Shown here: positions 51,172 to 59,465 of the stretch, piece by piece
How positions within the stretch are numbered: position 1 is the stretch's first letter
Layout of the letters: every line of letters starts with the position of its first letter
NCBI RefSeq assembly: GCF_003346815.1
Contig: NZ_CP031217.1
Coordinates: forward strand, 2,604,001-2,668,000
Length of the DNA: 64,000 bases
Source: Halarcobacter bivalviorum
GTDB lineage: Bacteria; Campylobacterota; Campylobacteria; Campylobacterales; Arcobacteraceae
Direction of reading: 5' to 3'
The notes under the pieces: model-generated
What the model saw: only the letters and a program-made list of their open reading frames with translations
Database searches by the model: none
Told to the model about the DNA's origin: nothing
Made by a program: the position numbers and the translations under genes

Positions 51172-51612
51172 ATGTTAATCAATAAAAATGATTTACCCCT
51201 TGTTGCTGAAGATTTTATGAACGATGTTCATTTTGAAGATGTTGAAATTATTAATAATTTATATGAAAAACTATTAACTTATATAAATGACTCAACAAAA
51301 GAAAATAAAAATATATTTATAGATAATTATCAAGAGTGGTATGACCATACCGTTGCACATTTTAAAGGAGAAGAAGAGAAAATGCTTGAATTAAATTTTC
51401 CTCCTTATATGATGCATAAAAGTGAGCATGAAAGATGTTTAGAGCAAATGAGATTAATTCTTGAACATTTTATAAAAAATGAAGACTCACAGATATTAAG
51501 AAACTATTTTGAAAGTGATTTAGTTAATTGGCTAATAAATCATATTCACACTATGGATACTGTTACAGCAATGTTTTTTAAAACAGGACAAAGTCCTTGC
51601 CACGCACACTAA
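51172..51612 (+). CDS. Hemerythrin-like protein
   Basis: A 146-aa protein of the hemerythrin/HHE type. Iron ligand candidates are spread as in the family: NDVHFEDVEI, WYDHTVAHFKGEEEKML, HKSEHERCLEQM and INHIHTMD. The second His-rich block with TMDTVTAMFF is typical of the hemerythrin-related DUF in Campylobacterota. It probably handles O2 or NO. The YgbA-like gene follows 3 nt later, in line with a nitrosative stress role. Confidence 0.84.
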   Translation: MLINKNDLPLVAEDFMNDVHFEDVEIINNLYEKLLTYINDSTKENKNIFIDNYQEWYDHTVAHFKGEEEKMLELNFPPYMMHKSEHERCLEQMRLILEHFIKNEDSQILRNYFESDLVNWLINHIHTMDTVTAMFFKTGQSPCHAH

Positions 51613-51615
51613 AAA

Positions 51616-51954
51616 ATGACAAAAGAAAAATTTGATTCAGAAGTTAAAACTTTAAAAAAGTTTTTTGAATTTTATTGCGATAATAAACATGAGAAAAAAA
51701 ATTTATATATAAAAGATGTCTCTTACAAGGGGCATACTTTTGTATATGAATTGAATCTTTGTGAAGAGTGTATAAAAGATATAAATTATAGTATTGAAAG
51801 ATTACAAAACTGTATTCATGAAGAAAAACCTAGATGTCGAAAATGTAAAACACCATGTTATGATAAAATGATGTGGAAAAGAGTTGCAAAAGTGATGAAA
51901 TATAGTGGTATTCACTTAAAAATAAACTCTATTAAAAAATCTCTATTTTCATGA
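51616..51954 (+). CDS. YgbA-like nitrous oxide-stimulated promoter family protein
   Basis: 112 aa, cysteine-rich, with the pattern FFEFYCDNKHEKK, LCEECIKDINYSIERLQNCIHEEKPRCRKCKTPCYDKMMWKRVAKVMKYSG, which I recognise as the family named for a nitrous oxide-stimulated promoter (E. coli YgbA). In E. coli YgbA helps growth after NO stress. The six or more cysteines (about 20-78) suggest metal binding. It is co-transcribed with the hemerythrin gene. Confidence 0.85.
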   Translation: MTKEKFDSEVKTLKKFFEFYCDNKHEKKNLYIKDVSYKGHTFVYELNLCEECIKDINYSIERLQNCIHEEKPRCRKCKTPCYDKMMWKRVAKVMKYSGIHLKINSIKKSLFS

Positions 51955-52059
51955 TTTATCTTTACTTCTTAAATAACTAAATCCCTCAATTACAACTAAA
52001 GAAATTATAACTGCAACTGTTAAATTAAAAAGAAGGTCAATTGTAAAAAAACTAGACAT
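51949..52059 (-). CDS. Candidate 36-aa membrane microprotein
   Basis: A minus-strand ORF starting ATG at 52059: MSSFFTIDLLFNLTVAVI and so on, with one membrane helix (about 8-28) and a basic tail YLRSKDKS. An AAGG sequence lies 11 nt upstream of the start. It is convergent to the YgbA gene and overlaps it by 6 nt. It was too short for usual gene calling. The hydrophobic pattern followed by charged residues supports a real small membrane protein, but no homologue is known to me. Confidence 0.5.
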   Translation of the reverse strand: MSSFFTIDLLFNLTVAVIISLVVIEGFSYLRSKDKS

Positions 52060-52314
52060 AATAAATACCTTAATTGATTATTTTATTAATTTTATCATAA
52101 CTGTGTCTCAAAATTGTCTCAATTAACTAAATTATTTAATTTTTTTTATTATTACTATTTAAATAATAATCTTTATCATTTAGTTGCTATTGTATTATTT
52201 TTTTACACAATTATAGAAAATTAAGCAAGTTCTAATCTTATTCCTAAAAAATTTTAAGTAAAATTATTAGTTATGGCAATTAAGTTACGCAATAACAGTT
52301 GACTAGGAGCATGC
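52060..52314. other. Intergenic region before the chemoreceptor gene
   Basis: 255 nt, very AT-rich. It should hold the promoter of the chemoreceptor and that of the 36-aa ORF. I saw no operator, terminator or RNA gene; an AGGAGC ribosome binding site precedes the ATG at 52315. Confidence 0.5.
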
Positions 52315-54609
52315 ATGAAAAATCTAACAATCAAAAACAAACTACTTATAATAGTCATTTCTACTATTATAACCGTCTCAATTATTTTGGCTATAGAGGC
52401 TATCTATACCATCAACCAGATAAGTAAGCAAAATATTGAAAAATATACAATTGATGCTTATAAAAATAAAGAGCTTAATTTAAAGAATTATGTCTCTTTA
52501 GCAATGAATACACTTAAAGATGAGTATGACAAGATGTCACAAGAGGGTTTAAGTGAGGAAGAAGCAAAACAAAATGCTTTAAAAGCTATTGAAAAAATTA
52601 GATATGGAGAAGAAGGATATTTTTGGATTAATGATATCAGCTTAAATATGCTTATGCACCCTGTCTCAAAATCATTAGTTGGAAGAAATGTTTCAGAAGT
52701 AAAAGACCCTGAAGGTAAATATTTTTTCAAAGAAATAGAAAAAATAGCAAAAGACAAAGCTTCAGGTTTAGTAACTTATGTATGGAATAAACCAGGTTTT
52801 GATAAACCACAACCTAAATATACTTATATAGAAGTATTTAAACCTTGGGGATGGGTAATTGCTACAGGTAGTTATTTAGATGATGTTGAAAATAGTGTTG
52901 CACAAATGCAAGCATTATCAGATGAAGATACTGCTGATGCTATTATGGTAATCTTTATTGGTGTAATTTTACTTACTGTTATTATTTCTACAATTGTTGT
53001 ATTTATTGCAAATAGAATGATTGTTAAACCACTTTCAAAATTAACAGGAACAGTTAAAGCCCTTACAAAATTTTCTAGTGCTGACCAAAAAATCAATATT
53101 AATTCAAAAGATGAAATTGGAGATTTAGCAAGATACTTTAATGAATATCTTGAATCAATTAGAAAAGTAACAGCACAAGACCAAAAAATTGTTGAAGAGA
53201 GTGAAAAAGCAATTGAAATGGTAAGAGCTGGTTTCTTTGCCTATAAAGTTGAAAGTTCAACAGAAAATAGATCTACAAATGATTTAAAAAATGCTATTAA
53301 TGTACTTATTGATGAATTTAAAGAGCATTTAGGGGAAGTAAATAGTGCTTTAAATGAGTATTCTAAAGGTAATTTTGAATATGACTTTGATGTAAAAAAT
53401 GTAAGTGGTAACTTAGGTTCAGTTGTAAGAGGAACAAAATCAATTGGAGATAATGTTTCAGAGATTTTAGCAACTATTATGACAAGTGGAGAGAAACTTG
53501 CAAACAATATTGAAATTTTAACTTCTTCAGCAACTTCTCTTTCTGATTCTGCAAATGCACAGGCAGCTTCACTTGAAGAAACAGCAGCTGCGGTAGAAGA
53601 GATCAATAGTAATATCCAAAACAGTACTCAAAATATGGAAAAAATGAAAGAGCTTGATGATGTTGTTATGAACTCAGCTCAAAAAGGTCAAGAGCTTGCT
53701 CATCAAACAGCAACTTCAATGGATGAGATTAATACAGAAGTTGAATCAATTGCCGATGCAATTACAGTAATTGACCAAATTGCTTTCCAAACAAATATTC
53801 TTTCACTTAATGCAGCAGTTGAAGCAGCTACTGCTGGAGAAGCTGGAAAAGGATTTGCCGTTGTTGCAGCCGAAGTTAGAAATCTTGCAAATAGATCTGC
53901 TGAAGCAGCTAAAGAGATTAAAGACTTAGTTGAAAAAGCTACTTCAAAAGCAAATAATGGTAAAACTATTGCTGATACAATGATTAAAGGTTATGATGAA
54001 CTTCAAAATGCAATTGTTCAGACTAAACAAATTATAGATAATGTAGCAAATGCCTCAAAAGAACAAGGTTTAGGAATTGCACAAATTAACGATGCAATTA
54101 CTATCTTAGATAAAAATACACAAGAAAATGCAAGTGATGCAACAAGTATTGCAAACCTAGCAAATGAAGTAAAAGAGTTATCTACTAATTTAATTTCTGT
54201 TGCACAAAATGCAAAATTTAAAGAGAGTGCTAGGGCTCAAATTGCTGATACTAATTTAGTTTATGAATTAAATAATCTAAAACTTCAGCACATATTATTC
54301 AAAGAGAATAACTTTGCAAGAATTGCAGAAAATAGTAAAATTACAGTAGTAAATGAGACTCAATGTAATTTAGGAAAGTGGATACTTCAAGTAGAAAAAG
54401 AAGGAAAACCATTTACAAAAACTGCAAACTGGCAAGCACTTAAAGATGCACATAAAAGAGTTCACGGTGGAGTACAATGTTTCTTAGATAAGAATTTAGA
54501 GCATGCTCCAAATGAAAAACTAATTGAAATTGGTAATGGCGTAGAAATAGCTACTGCAGAAGTATTTAAAGCTTTAGATACAGTAAAAGTTGAAAATGCC
54601 AATTTATAG
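52315..54609 (+). CDS. Methyl-accepting chemotaxis protein with Cache and CZB domains
   Basis: A 764-aa chemoreceptor: membrane helix (about 9-30), periplasmic single Cache domain (about 35-190; RYGEEGYFWINDISLNMLMHPVSK), second helix (about 208-230), HAMP (about 230-285), another HAMP-like segment, the conserved MCP signalling hairpin (TVIDQIAFQTNILSLNAAVEAATAGEAGKGFAVVAAEVRNLA, about 480-521), and a C-terminal CZB zinc-binding domain (about 655-745; ETQCNLGKW, HKRVHGG). CZB receptors can sense zinc or oxidants such as HOCl. The next gene encodes a CheY-like protein. Confidence 0.92.
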   Translation: MKNLTIKNKLLIIVISTIITVSIILAIEAIYTINQISKQNIEKYTIDAYKNKELNLKNYVSLAMNTLKDEYDKMSQEGLSEEEAKQNALKAIEKIRYGEEGYFWINDISLNMLMHPVSKSLVGRNVSEVKDPEGKYFFKEIEKIAKDKASGLVTYVWNKPGFDKPQPKYTYIEVFKPWGWVIATGSYLDDVENSVAQMQALSDEDTADAIMVIFIGVILLTVIISTIVVFIANRMIVKPLSKLTGTVKALTKFSSADQKININSKDEIGDLARYFNEYLESIRKVTAQDQKIVEESEKAIEMVRAGFFAYKVESSTENRSTNDLKNAINVLIDEFKEHLGEVNSALNEYSKGNFEYDFDVKNVSGNLGSVVRGTKSIGDNVSEILATIMTSGEKLANNIEILTSSATSLSDSANAQAASLEETAAAVEEINSNIQNSTQNMEKMKELDDVVMNSAQKGQELAHQTATSMDEINTEVESIADAITVIDQIAFQTNILSLNAAVEAATAGEAGKGFAVVAAEVRNLANRSAEAAKEIKDLVEKATSKANNGKTIADTMIKGYDELQNAIVQTKQIIDNVANASKEQGLGIAQINDAITILDKNTQENASDATSIANLANEVKELSTNLISVAQNAKFKESARAQIADTNLVYELNNLKLQHILFKENNFARIAENSKITVVNETQCNLGKWILQVEKEGKPFTKTANWQALKDAHKRVHGGVQCFLDKNLEHAPNEKLIEIGNGVEIATAEVFKALDTVKVENANL

Positions 54610-54620
54610 AAAGGATACTT

Positions 54621-54986
54621 ATGAAAAAGATTGCAATTATTGATGATGAAATCTCTATTTTAGATATATTACAAAGGTTTTTATCAAGAAAAAATCTTTT
54701 TGAGATTGATACATTTGAAAACCCATTAGCAGCATTAGATTCAATACAAAAGAAGAATTATGATTTAATTCTTTGTGATATTATGATGCCACAAATAAAT
54801 GGTATTGAATTAGTAAAAAAAATAAAAGAGATAAAACCTAATCAAAAAATTATTATGATTACGGCTTTCTCAACAGAAGATAAAATAATTGAATGTGATG
54901 GAATAGGAGTAGATGACTATTTAACTAAACCTTTTATTTCAATGAGAGATGTAGAAAATAAAGTTTTAGATGCAGTAGGATTATAA
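54621..54986 (+). CDS. CheY-like single-domain response regulator
   Basis: 121 aa; a complete receiver domain. The acidic pair DDE (9-11), phospho-acceptor Asp in LILCDIMMP (about 53), Thr in MITAFS and Lys in YLTKPF are intact. No output domain. It follows the chemoreceptor gene by 11 nt, so a role in its signal path is likely, though it may act with other kinases. Confidence 0.9.
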   Translation: MKKIAIIDDEISILDILQRFLSRKNLFEIDTFENPLAALDSIQKKNYDLILCDIMMPQINGIELVKKIKEIKPNQKIIMITAFSTEDKIIECDGIGVDDYLTKPFISMRDVENKVLDAVGL

Positions 54987-55008
54987 GAGGAAGAAAACTT
55001 CCTCTTAT
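54983..55008. terminator. Bidirectional terminator
   Basis: An 11-bp perfect stem (ATAAGAGGAAG / CTTCCTCTTAT) with an AAAA loop, spanning the stop of the receiver gene and the end of the convergent hsp20 gene. Confidence 0.8.
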
Positions 55009-55418
55009 TTAATCTCTATAGATTTTTTACTATTTTGTTCTTCTTTTTTTGGAATGATAATTTCTAAAACTCCATTATCACTTCTAGCTTCAATATTTTC
55101 TATATCAATGTTTTCAGGAATAGTAAAACTTCTTGTAAATTTACCAAATGATGTTTCAACTTTATAATAATCTTCTTCTTTAATTTCTTCTTTTGTTTTT
55201 CTCTCTCCAGAGATAGTTAAAACATCTTTATTTATATCAACTTTAATATCCTCTTTTTTTACTCCTGGTAAATCAACATCAATATGATAAGCACTTTCCC
55301 CTTCTCTTGTGTTTACAACAGGAACAAAGCCATTTACTGACTCACTATTAGGATAAACATAAAAACTTTTTTCTAAATCTTTAATTTGTTTAAATGGATC
55401 AAATCTTGTAAGTAGCAT
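55005..55418 (-). CDS. Small heat shock protein Hsp20
   Basis: A 137-aa alpha-crystallin-type chaperone. The alpha-crystallin domain is visible as YHIDVDLPGVKKEDIKVDINKDVLTISGERK (about 44-74) and GKFTRSFTIPENIDIENIEARSDNGVLEIIIPKKE (about 91-125) with the conserved A-x-x-x-n-G-V-L motif. It holds unfolding proteins until refolded. Two CIRCE-like operators lie upstream, so HrcA repression is expected. Confidence 0.93.
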   Translation of the reverse strand: MLLTRFDPFKQIKDLEKSFYVYPNSESVNGFVPVVNTREGESAYHIDVDLPGVKKEDIKVDINKDVLTISGERKTKEEIKEEDYYKVETSFGKFTRSFTIPENIDIENIEARSDNGVLEIIIPKKEEQNSKKSIEIK

Positions 55419-55486
55419 TTTGACTCCTTAATTTAATTATTCTTGATACTTTATTTATCAAGTTAATGAAATTATAACAAATATTT

Positions 55487-55513
55487 TTAGCACTTGTCAA
55501 GAGTAAGTGCTAA
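55487..55513 (-). promoter_or_regulatory. CIRCE-like operator 1 (HrcA)
   Basis: TTAGCACTT (55487-55495), nine spacer bases, then AAGTGCTAA (55505-55513). This matches the CIRCE consensus TTAGCACTC-N9-GAGTGCTAA except for the last base in each arm. It lies 69-95 nt upstream of the hsp20 ATG. Confidence 0.85.
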
Positions 55514-55518
55514 TATTT

Positions 55519-55545
55519 TTAGCAATTTTATATTAAAAGTGCTAA
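55519..55545 (-). promoter_or_regulatory. CIRCE-like operator 2 (HrcA)
   Basis: TTAGCAATT (55519-55527), nine spacer bases, then AAGTGCTAA (55537-55545). One arm is degenerate, but the 9-nt spacing and one full arm are kept. Its centre is 32 bp from that of operator 1, about three helical turns, so both could be bound on one face. Confidence 0.65.
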
Positions 55546-55634
55546 GCAACTACAATAAAAGTAGTAAATATTGTTAATAAATAGATAGCTACTACAATTA
55601 CATAATCTTTTTTATTTGTATTAACATTATTCAT
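55542..55634 (-). CDS. Candidate 30-aa membrane microprotein
   Basis: Minus-strand ORF MNNVNTNKKDYVIVVAIYLL and so on: a short polar N-terminus and one hydrophobic helix (about 11-29). GGGAGAAAA precedes the ATG at 55634. The stop lies in the second CIRCE-like element. Not recognised; supported only by its ribosome binding site and membrane pattern. Confidence 0.45.
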   Translation of the reverse strand: MNNVNTNKKDYVIVVAIYLLTIFTTFIVVA

Positions 55635-55647
55635 TTTTTCTCCCTTC

Positions 55648-55672
55648 AATAGGAGAAAAAACTTCTCCTATT
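55648..55672. repeat. Hairpin between two micro-ORFs
   Basis: A perfect 10-bp stem, AATAGGAGAA / TTCTCCTATT, with a 5-nt loop. On the plus strand a T-rich run follows; on the minus strand it joins the stop of the 15-aa ORF to the leader of the 30-aa ORF. It may be a processing or terminator stem. Confidence 0.6.
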
Positions 55673-55718
55673 AATATTTTTTAATTTTTATAAACCACCT
55701 TGGCATGTCATCGGACAT
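55671..55718 (-). CDS. Candidate 15-aa micro-ORF
   Basis: Minus-strand ORF MSDDMPRWFIKIKKY, with a good AAAGGA ribosome binding site 7 nt before the ATG. It lies between the typA terminator and the 30-aa ORF. It is too short to judge by pattern; it could be a leader peptide. Confidence 0.35.
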   Translation of the reverse strand: MSDDMPRWFIKIKKY

Positions 55719-55747
55719 AAACTTTCCTTTTTATTTTTTGCATAAAA

Positions 55748-55777
55748 AAAGGGGAGAAGCAAAAGCTCCTCCCCTTT
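55748..55777 (-). terminator. Terminator of typA
   Basis: A 13-bp stem with one mismatch (arms AAAGGGGAGAAGC and GCTCCTCCCCTTT) around AAAA, followed by a T-run in the minus direction, 21 nt after the typA stop. Confidence 0.85.
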
Positions 55778-55798
55778 CAAAATAGATTTTATAAAATC

Positions 55799-57619
55799 TT
55801 ATTCGTCTGCGAATTTCGCTTTTTTTGCTGCTCTTCTTCTTGATGTTGGATCAAGTTCTCTTTTCCTAACTCTAATACTTAATGGAGTTACTTCTACAAG
55901 CTCATCTTCTTCAATCCACTCTAAAGCATTCTCTAAAGACATTTGTCTTGGTGGAATAAGCTTAATAGCATCATCAGAACCAGATGCTCTTACGTTTGTA
56001 AGTGCTTTCCCTTTAATAGGATTAACATCAAGATCATTAGATTTTGCATGCTCTCCAATTACCATTCCAACATATACTTTATCTTGAGGCTTAATATACA
56101 TAATCCCTCTATCTTGTAAGTTGAAAATTGAGTAACCAAGTGCTTCACCATTTTCCATAGAAACTAATGCTCCATATTTTCTAGATTCAACTGTTCCAGA
56201 ATATGGTCTAAATTCTAAGAATGAGTGGTTCATAACACCCTCACCTTTTGTATCAGTTAAGAACTCAGTTCTAATACCGATTAACCCTCTTGCAGGAATT
56301 TCAAACTCTAATCTTGTAAATCCAGCACCCATTGGTACCATATTTGTCATATTAGCTTTTCTTTTTCCTAATTTTTCAATAATTGTTCCAGAATACTCTT
56401 CTGGTGTATCAATTACTAAGTGTTCAAATGGTTCCATAATAACACCATTCTCTTCTTTTGTAATTACTTCTGGTCTTCCAATAGAGAACTCAAAACCTTC
56501 TCTTCTCATATTTTCAGCTAGAATAGTAATTTGAAGCTCACCTCTTCCATTTACTTTAAATTTACCTTCACCAATTTGCTCATAACTCATAGCAATATTA
56601 GTATTCATTTCAGATTTTAATCTTTCATCAATTTTATTTGAAGTTACAAACTTACCTTCTGTTCCAGCTAATGGAGAGTCATTAACTGCGAATGTAACTG
56701 ATAGTGTTGGTTCTTCAATATGCATTGGATCTAATGGCATTGGATTTGCAGGATCACAAAGTGAATCCCCAACATCAATAGTTTCAAAACCTGCAACAGC
56801 ACAGATATCTCCAGCTCCTGCTTTTTGAATTTCAATTCTTTCTAAACCTTTAAATCCAATAAGTTTAGTTACTCTACCTTTAACTTTTTCCCCATCTGCT
56901 TTACAAAGCATAACTGTTTCACCCATTGAAATAGTACCGTTGAATAATCTTGCAATACCAATTTTTCCAATGAAGTTATCATAATCAAGAGTAAATACTT
57001 GAAGTTGAAGCCCTTCCTCTTCACTTCCATTTGGCTTTGGAACTTCTTTTAAAATTGTTTCAAATAGTGGTTGTAAATCTTTCTTTTCATCTTCTAAAGA
57101 ATGAATTGCATAACCATCTCTTGCTGCTGCATAAATAACTGGGAATTCAAGTTGTTCTTCATTTGCACCCATTTGATCAAATAGGTCAAATACTTCATCT
57201 ACTACTCTATCTGGCTCACCAGCTGGCTTATCAATTTTGTTTACAACAACAATTGGTCTGTGTCCTAATGATAAGGCTTTTTTAACAACAAATTTTGTTT
57301 GAGGCATAACCCCTTCTTGTGCATCTACAAGTAAAAGCACAGAGTCAACCATCTTTAGAACCCTTTCAACTTCTCCACCAAAATCGGCGTGTCCTGGAGT
57401 GTCGATAATATTAATTCTTACACCTTCGTAATCAATAGCAGTATTTTTAGAAAGAATTGTAATCCCTCTTTCTTTTTCAATATCGTTGCTATCCATAACT
57501 CTCTCATCAACCTCTTGGTGAGCTGCAAAAGTTCCTGATTGCTTTAATAACTCATCTACAAGTGTAGTTTTACCATGGTCAACGTGTGCAATTACGGCAA
57601 TATTTCTAATGTCTCTCAT
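55799..57619 (-). CDS. typA: Translational GTPase TypA/BipA
   Basis: A 606-aa ribosome-binding GTPase. G1 [18 protein letters not shown] (about 8-25), G2 ERGITI, G3 [17 protein letters not shown]4 NKIDKPAGE; then domain II, an EF-G-like domain and the BipA C-terminal domain ([38 protein letters not shown]). It acts in ribosome assembly and stress adaptation. Length is normal. The operon for the ABC exporter starts divergently. Confidence 0.97.
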   Translation of the reverse strand: MRDIRNIAVIAHVDHGKTTLVDELLKQSGTFAAHQEVDERVMDSNDIEKERGITILSKNTAIDYEGVRINIIDTPGHADFGGEVERVLKMVDSVLLLVDAQEGVMPQTKFVVKKALSLGHRPIVVVNKIDKPAGEPDRVVDEVFDLFDQMGANEEQLEFPVIYAAARDGYAIHSLEDEKKDLQPLFETILKEVPKPNGSEEEGLQLQVFTLDYDNFIGKIGIARLFNGTISMGETVMLCKADGEKVKGRVTKLIGFKGLERIEIQKAGAGDICAVAGFETIDVGDSLCDPANPMPLDPMHIEEPTLSVTFAVNDSPLAGTEGKFVTSNKIDERLKSEMNTNIAMSYEQIGEGKFKVNGRGELQITILAENMRREGFEFSIGRPEVITKEENGVIMEPFEHLVIDTPEEYSGTIIEKLGKRKANMTNMVPMGAGFTRLEFEIPARGLIGIRTEFLTDTKGEGVMNHSFLEFRPYSGTVESRKYGALVSMENGEALGYSIFNLQDRGIMYIKPQDKVYVGMVIGEHAKSNDLDVNPIKGKALTNVRASGSDDAIKLIPPRQMSLENALEWIEEDELVEVTPLSIRVRKRELDPTSRRRAAKKAKFADE

Positions 57620-57697
57620 TTACTCTCTTTATGATAAATTTTCGCGATTATACTAAAAATTTGCTTAAATTTAGTCTTTTTTAATTTATGAATAAAA

Positions 57698-57746
57698 ATT
57701 CATAATCTATTCATAATCTATTCATTGCTTCTTGATAAATTTTCAT
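57698..57746 (+). promoter_or_regulatory. TTCAT direct repeats upstream of the ABC-oxidase operon
   Basis: TTCAT occurs at 57699, 57710 and 57721 (11-nt spacing, within ATTCATAATCT units) and again at 57742 (21 nt further). Tandem 11-nt repeats of this kind are typical binding sites for OmpR-family regulators. The same repeat stands before the response regulator gene at 63708. The set ends 22 nt before the first gene of the operon. Confidence 0.65.
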
Positions 57747-57768
57747 AAACAATTAATAAAGGGAAATT

Positions 57769-58848
57769 ATGACATACGCTTTTAAAGCTATAAAAGCAAA
57801 TAGACTCAAAACATCATTGATTATTCTAAGTCTTATCTTTTCTATTACTTCTATTTTTTTGATTACTTCTATTTCAAATGGAGTAATTTCTATGTACTCT
57901 TCAATGTTGAAAAGTGATGGAGATATTATTATCACTCAAAAAAATATCTCTGATACTTTTTTCTCTAATATTGATATTAATTTAATAGAAAAAATAAATA
58001 GTTTAGATGAAGTTATAAAAACTTCTGCACTAATTGTAGGGGCTTCAATGGTTGAAGATTTACCAATAGTTGCTGTTTATGGAGTAAGTGAAAATAGATT
58101 TAAAAACTATGAATTAGTAACTGGCAAATACCCTAAACAAGGAGAGGTTCTTCTTGGAAAATCTATTTATGAAAGTTTAAAAAATCATAATGAAATTCTA
58201 ATCTCAAATGAAAAATTTAGAGTATCAGGAGTATTTGAAAGTTCTATTGGCTTTGAAAATGGTGGTGCTGTATTAACAATAAGTGATGCAAGTAAGATTT
58301 TTAATAAAAGTGCTTCAATGATTATGGTTAATAGCAAAATTGATACAGATATAGAAAAGCTTGTAAACAAGATTAATATCTTTGATAAAAATATTGAAGC
58401 TAAATCAACAACTAATTTCGTTGATAACTATAACCAATTTAAAATAATCAAAACTTCATCAAATGTTATCTCATTTATCTCTTTTTGCATGGGACTTTTA
58501 ACTATTGCTTCAATTTTAAGTATCACAATTAATCAAAGAAAGAGTGAATTTGGAATTAAAAGAGCCCTTGGTATTTCTATGAATAAAATTGTTATTCAAA
58601 TTATCAATGAAGCTTTAATTCTTGGATTTTTTAGTTTCTTTATTGCCCTTGGTATTTCAAAATCTGTTTTATACTTTATAAAAAACAGCTCTTTTTTACA
58701 TGGTTATGTAAATGGTGAGATTTCATTAGAGATATCGGTTTTTATACTTTTCACAACACTTAGTATCTCTATTTTAGGTTCGATTTTTCCTGCATTAAAT
58801 GCTTCTAAAACTGACCCAATGATTTTAATCCAAGGAGATAAAATATGA
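57769..58848 (+). CDS. MacB/FtsX-type ABC transporter permease
   Basis: A 359-aa inner-membrane protein: N-terminal helix (about 13-38), a periplasmic MacB-type domain (about 40-230), then three helices (about 240-262, 283-305, 325-348) of the FtsX permease part ending NASKTDPMILIQGDKI, typical of MacB-like proteins. Such exporters move proteins or small compounds, or transmit force to periplasmic partners. It overlaps the ATPase gene by 4 nt. First gene of the seven-gene operon. Confidence 0.87.
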   Translation: MTYAFKAIKANRLKTSLIILSLIFSITSIFLITSISNGVISMYSSMLKSDGDIIITQKNISDTFFSNIDINLIEKINSLDEVIKTSALIVGASMVEDLPIVAVYGVSENRFKNYELVTGKYPKQGEVLLGKSIYESLKNHNEILISNEKFRVSGVFESSIGFENGGAVLTISDASKIFNKSASMIMVNSKIDTDIEKLVNKINIFDKNIEAKSTTNFVDNYNQFKIIKTSSNVISFISFCMGLLTIASILSITINQRKSEFGIKRALGISMNKIVIQIINEALILGFFSFFIALGISKSVLYFIKNSSFLHGYVNGEISLEISVFILFTTLSISILGSIFPALNASKTDPMILIQGDKI

Positions 58849-59465
58849 TAACTTTAAAAGAAGTTTCTAAAAAATATGATAAAGATTTTGCCTTAAAAGA
58901 TATAAATCTAAATATTAAAAAAGGCTCTTTTGTTGCTATTACAGGAGAGAGTGGGAGTGGTAAAACAACTCTTCTTTCTATTTTATCAACACTATTAAAA
59001 CCAAACTCTGGAGAAATCACTTTTGAAGATACAGAGTATAAAAGTATAAAAAATATGGATAAGTTTAGACAAGAGAATATTGGTTTTGTTTTTCAATTTC
59101 ACTATCTAATCAATTATCTAACAGTAAAAGAGAATATTCTACTTGCAAATGAAAAAGCAAGTACAGAAGAGATAAGAAAACTATTATCTCTTTTAGATAT
59201 CAATAACTTAATTAACTCATATCCAAATGAAATCTCAGGGGGTCAACGACAAAGAGTTGCTATTGCAAGAGCTTTAATAAACCATCCTAAAGTTATCTTT
59301 GCAGATGAGCCAACAGGAAACCTTGACTCAAAAAACTCTTTAAATGTATTTAATATTTTTAAAAAACTCTCTTCAAATGGAGTAACAATAGTTGTTGCAA
59401 CACATGATAAAGAGTTAGCAAAACTTGCTGATATAACATTGGAGGTAAAAGATGGACAACTTTAA
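58845..59465 (+). CDS. LolD/MacB-type ABC transporter ATPase
   Basis: A 206-aa ATP-binding subunit with Walker A GESGSGKTT (about 34-42), signature SGGQRQRVAIARAL (about 127-140), Walker B VIFADEPTGNLDS and the switch His in VVATHDKE. It belongs to the LolD/MacB/FtsE class. It pairs with the upstream permease. It overlaps the oxidase-like gene by 14 nt, so both are translated from one mRNA. Confidence 0.93.
   Translation: MITLKEVSKKYDKDFALKDINLNIKKGSFVAITGESGSGKTTLLSILSTLLKPNSGEITFEDTEYKSIKNMDKFRQENIGFVFQFHYLINYLTVKENILLANEKASTEEIRKLLSLLDINNLINSYPNEISGGQRQRVAIARALINHPKVIFADEPTGNLDSKNSLNVFNIFKKLSSNGVTIVVATHDKELAKLADITLEVKDGQL

Larger units (their letters stand above)
55419..55798. other. Intergenic region between hsp20 and typA
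   Basis: 380 nt without a conventional gene. From right to left in minus-strand order it holds the typA terminator, a 15-aa ORF, a hairpin, a 30-aa ORF and two CIRCE-like operators before hsp20. It is clearly more than spacer. Confidence 0.7.

Noticed and set aside
52270-52290. Possible sigma54 promoter (GG ... GC) before the chemoreceptor gene
   Set aside because: The spacing between GG and GC is 12 nt, while sigma54 needs 10, and the flanking bases do not match TTGGCAC.
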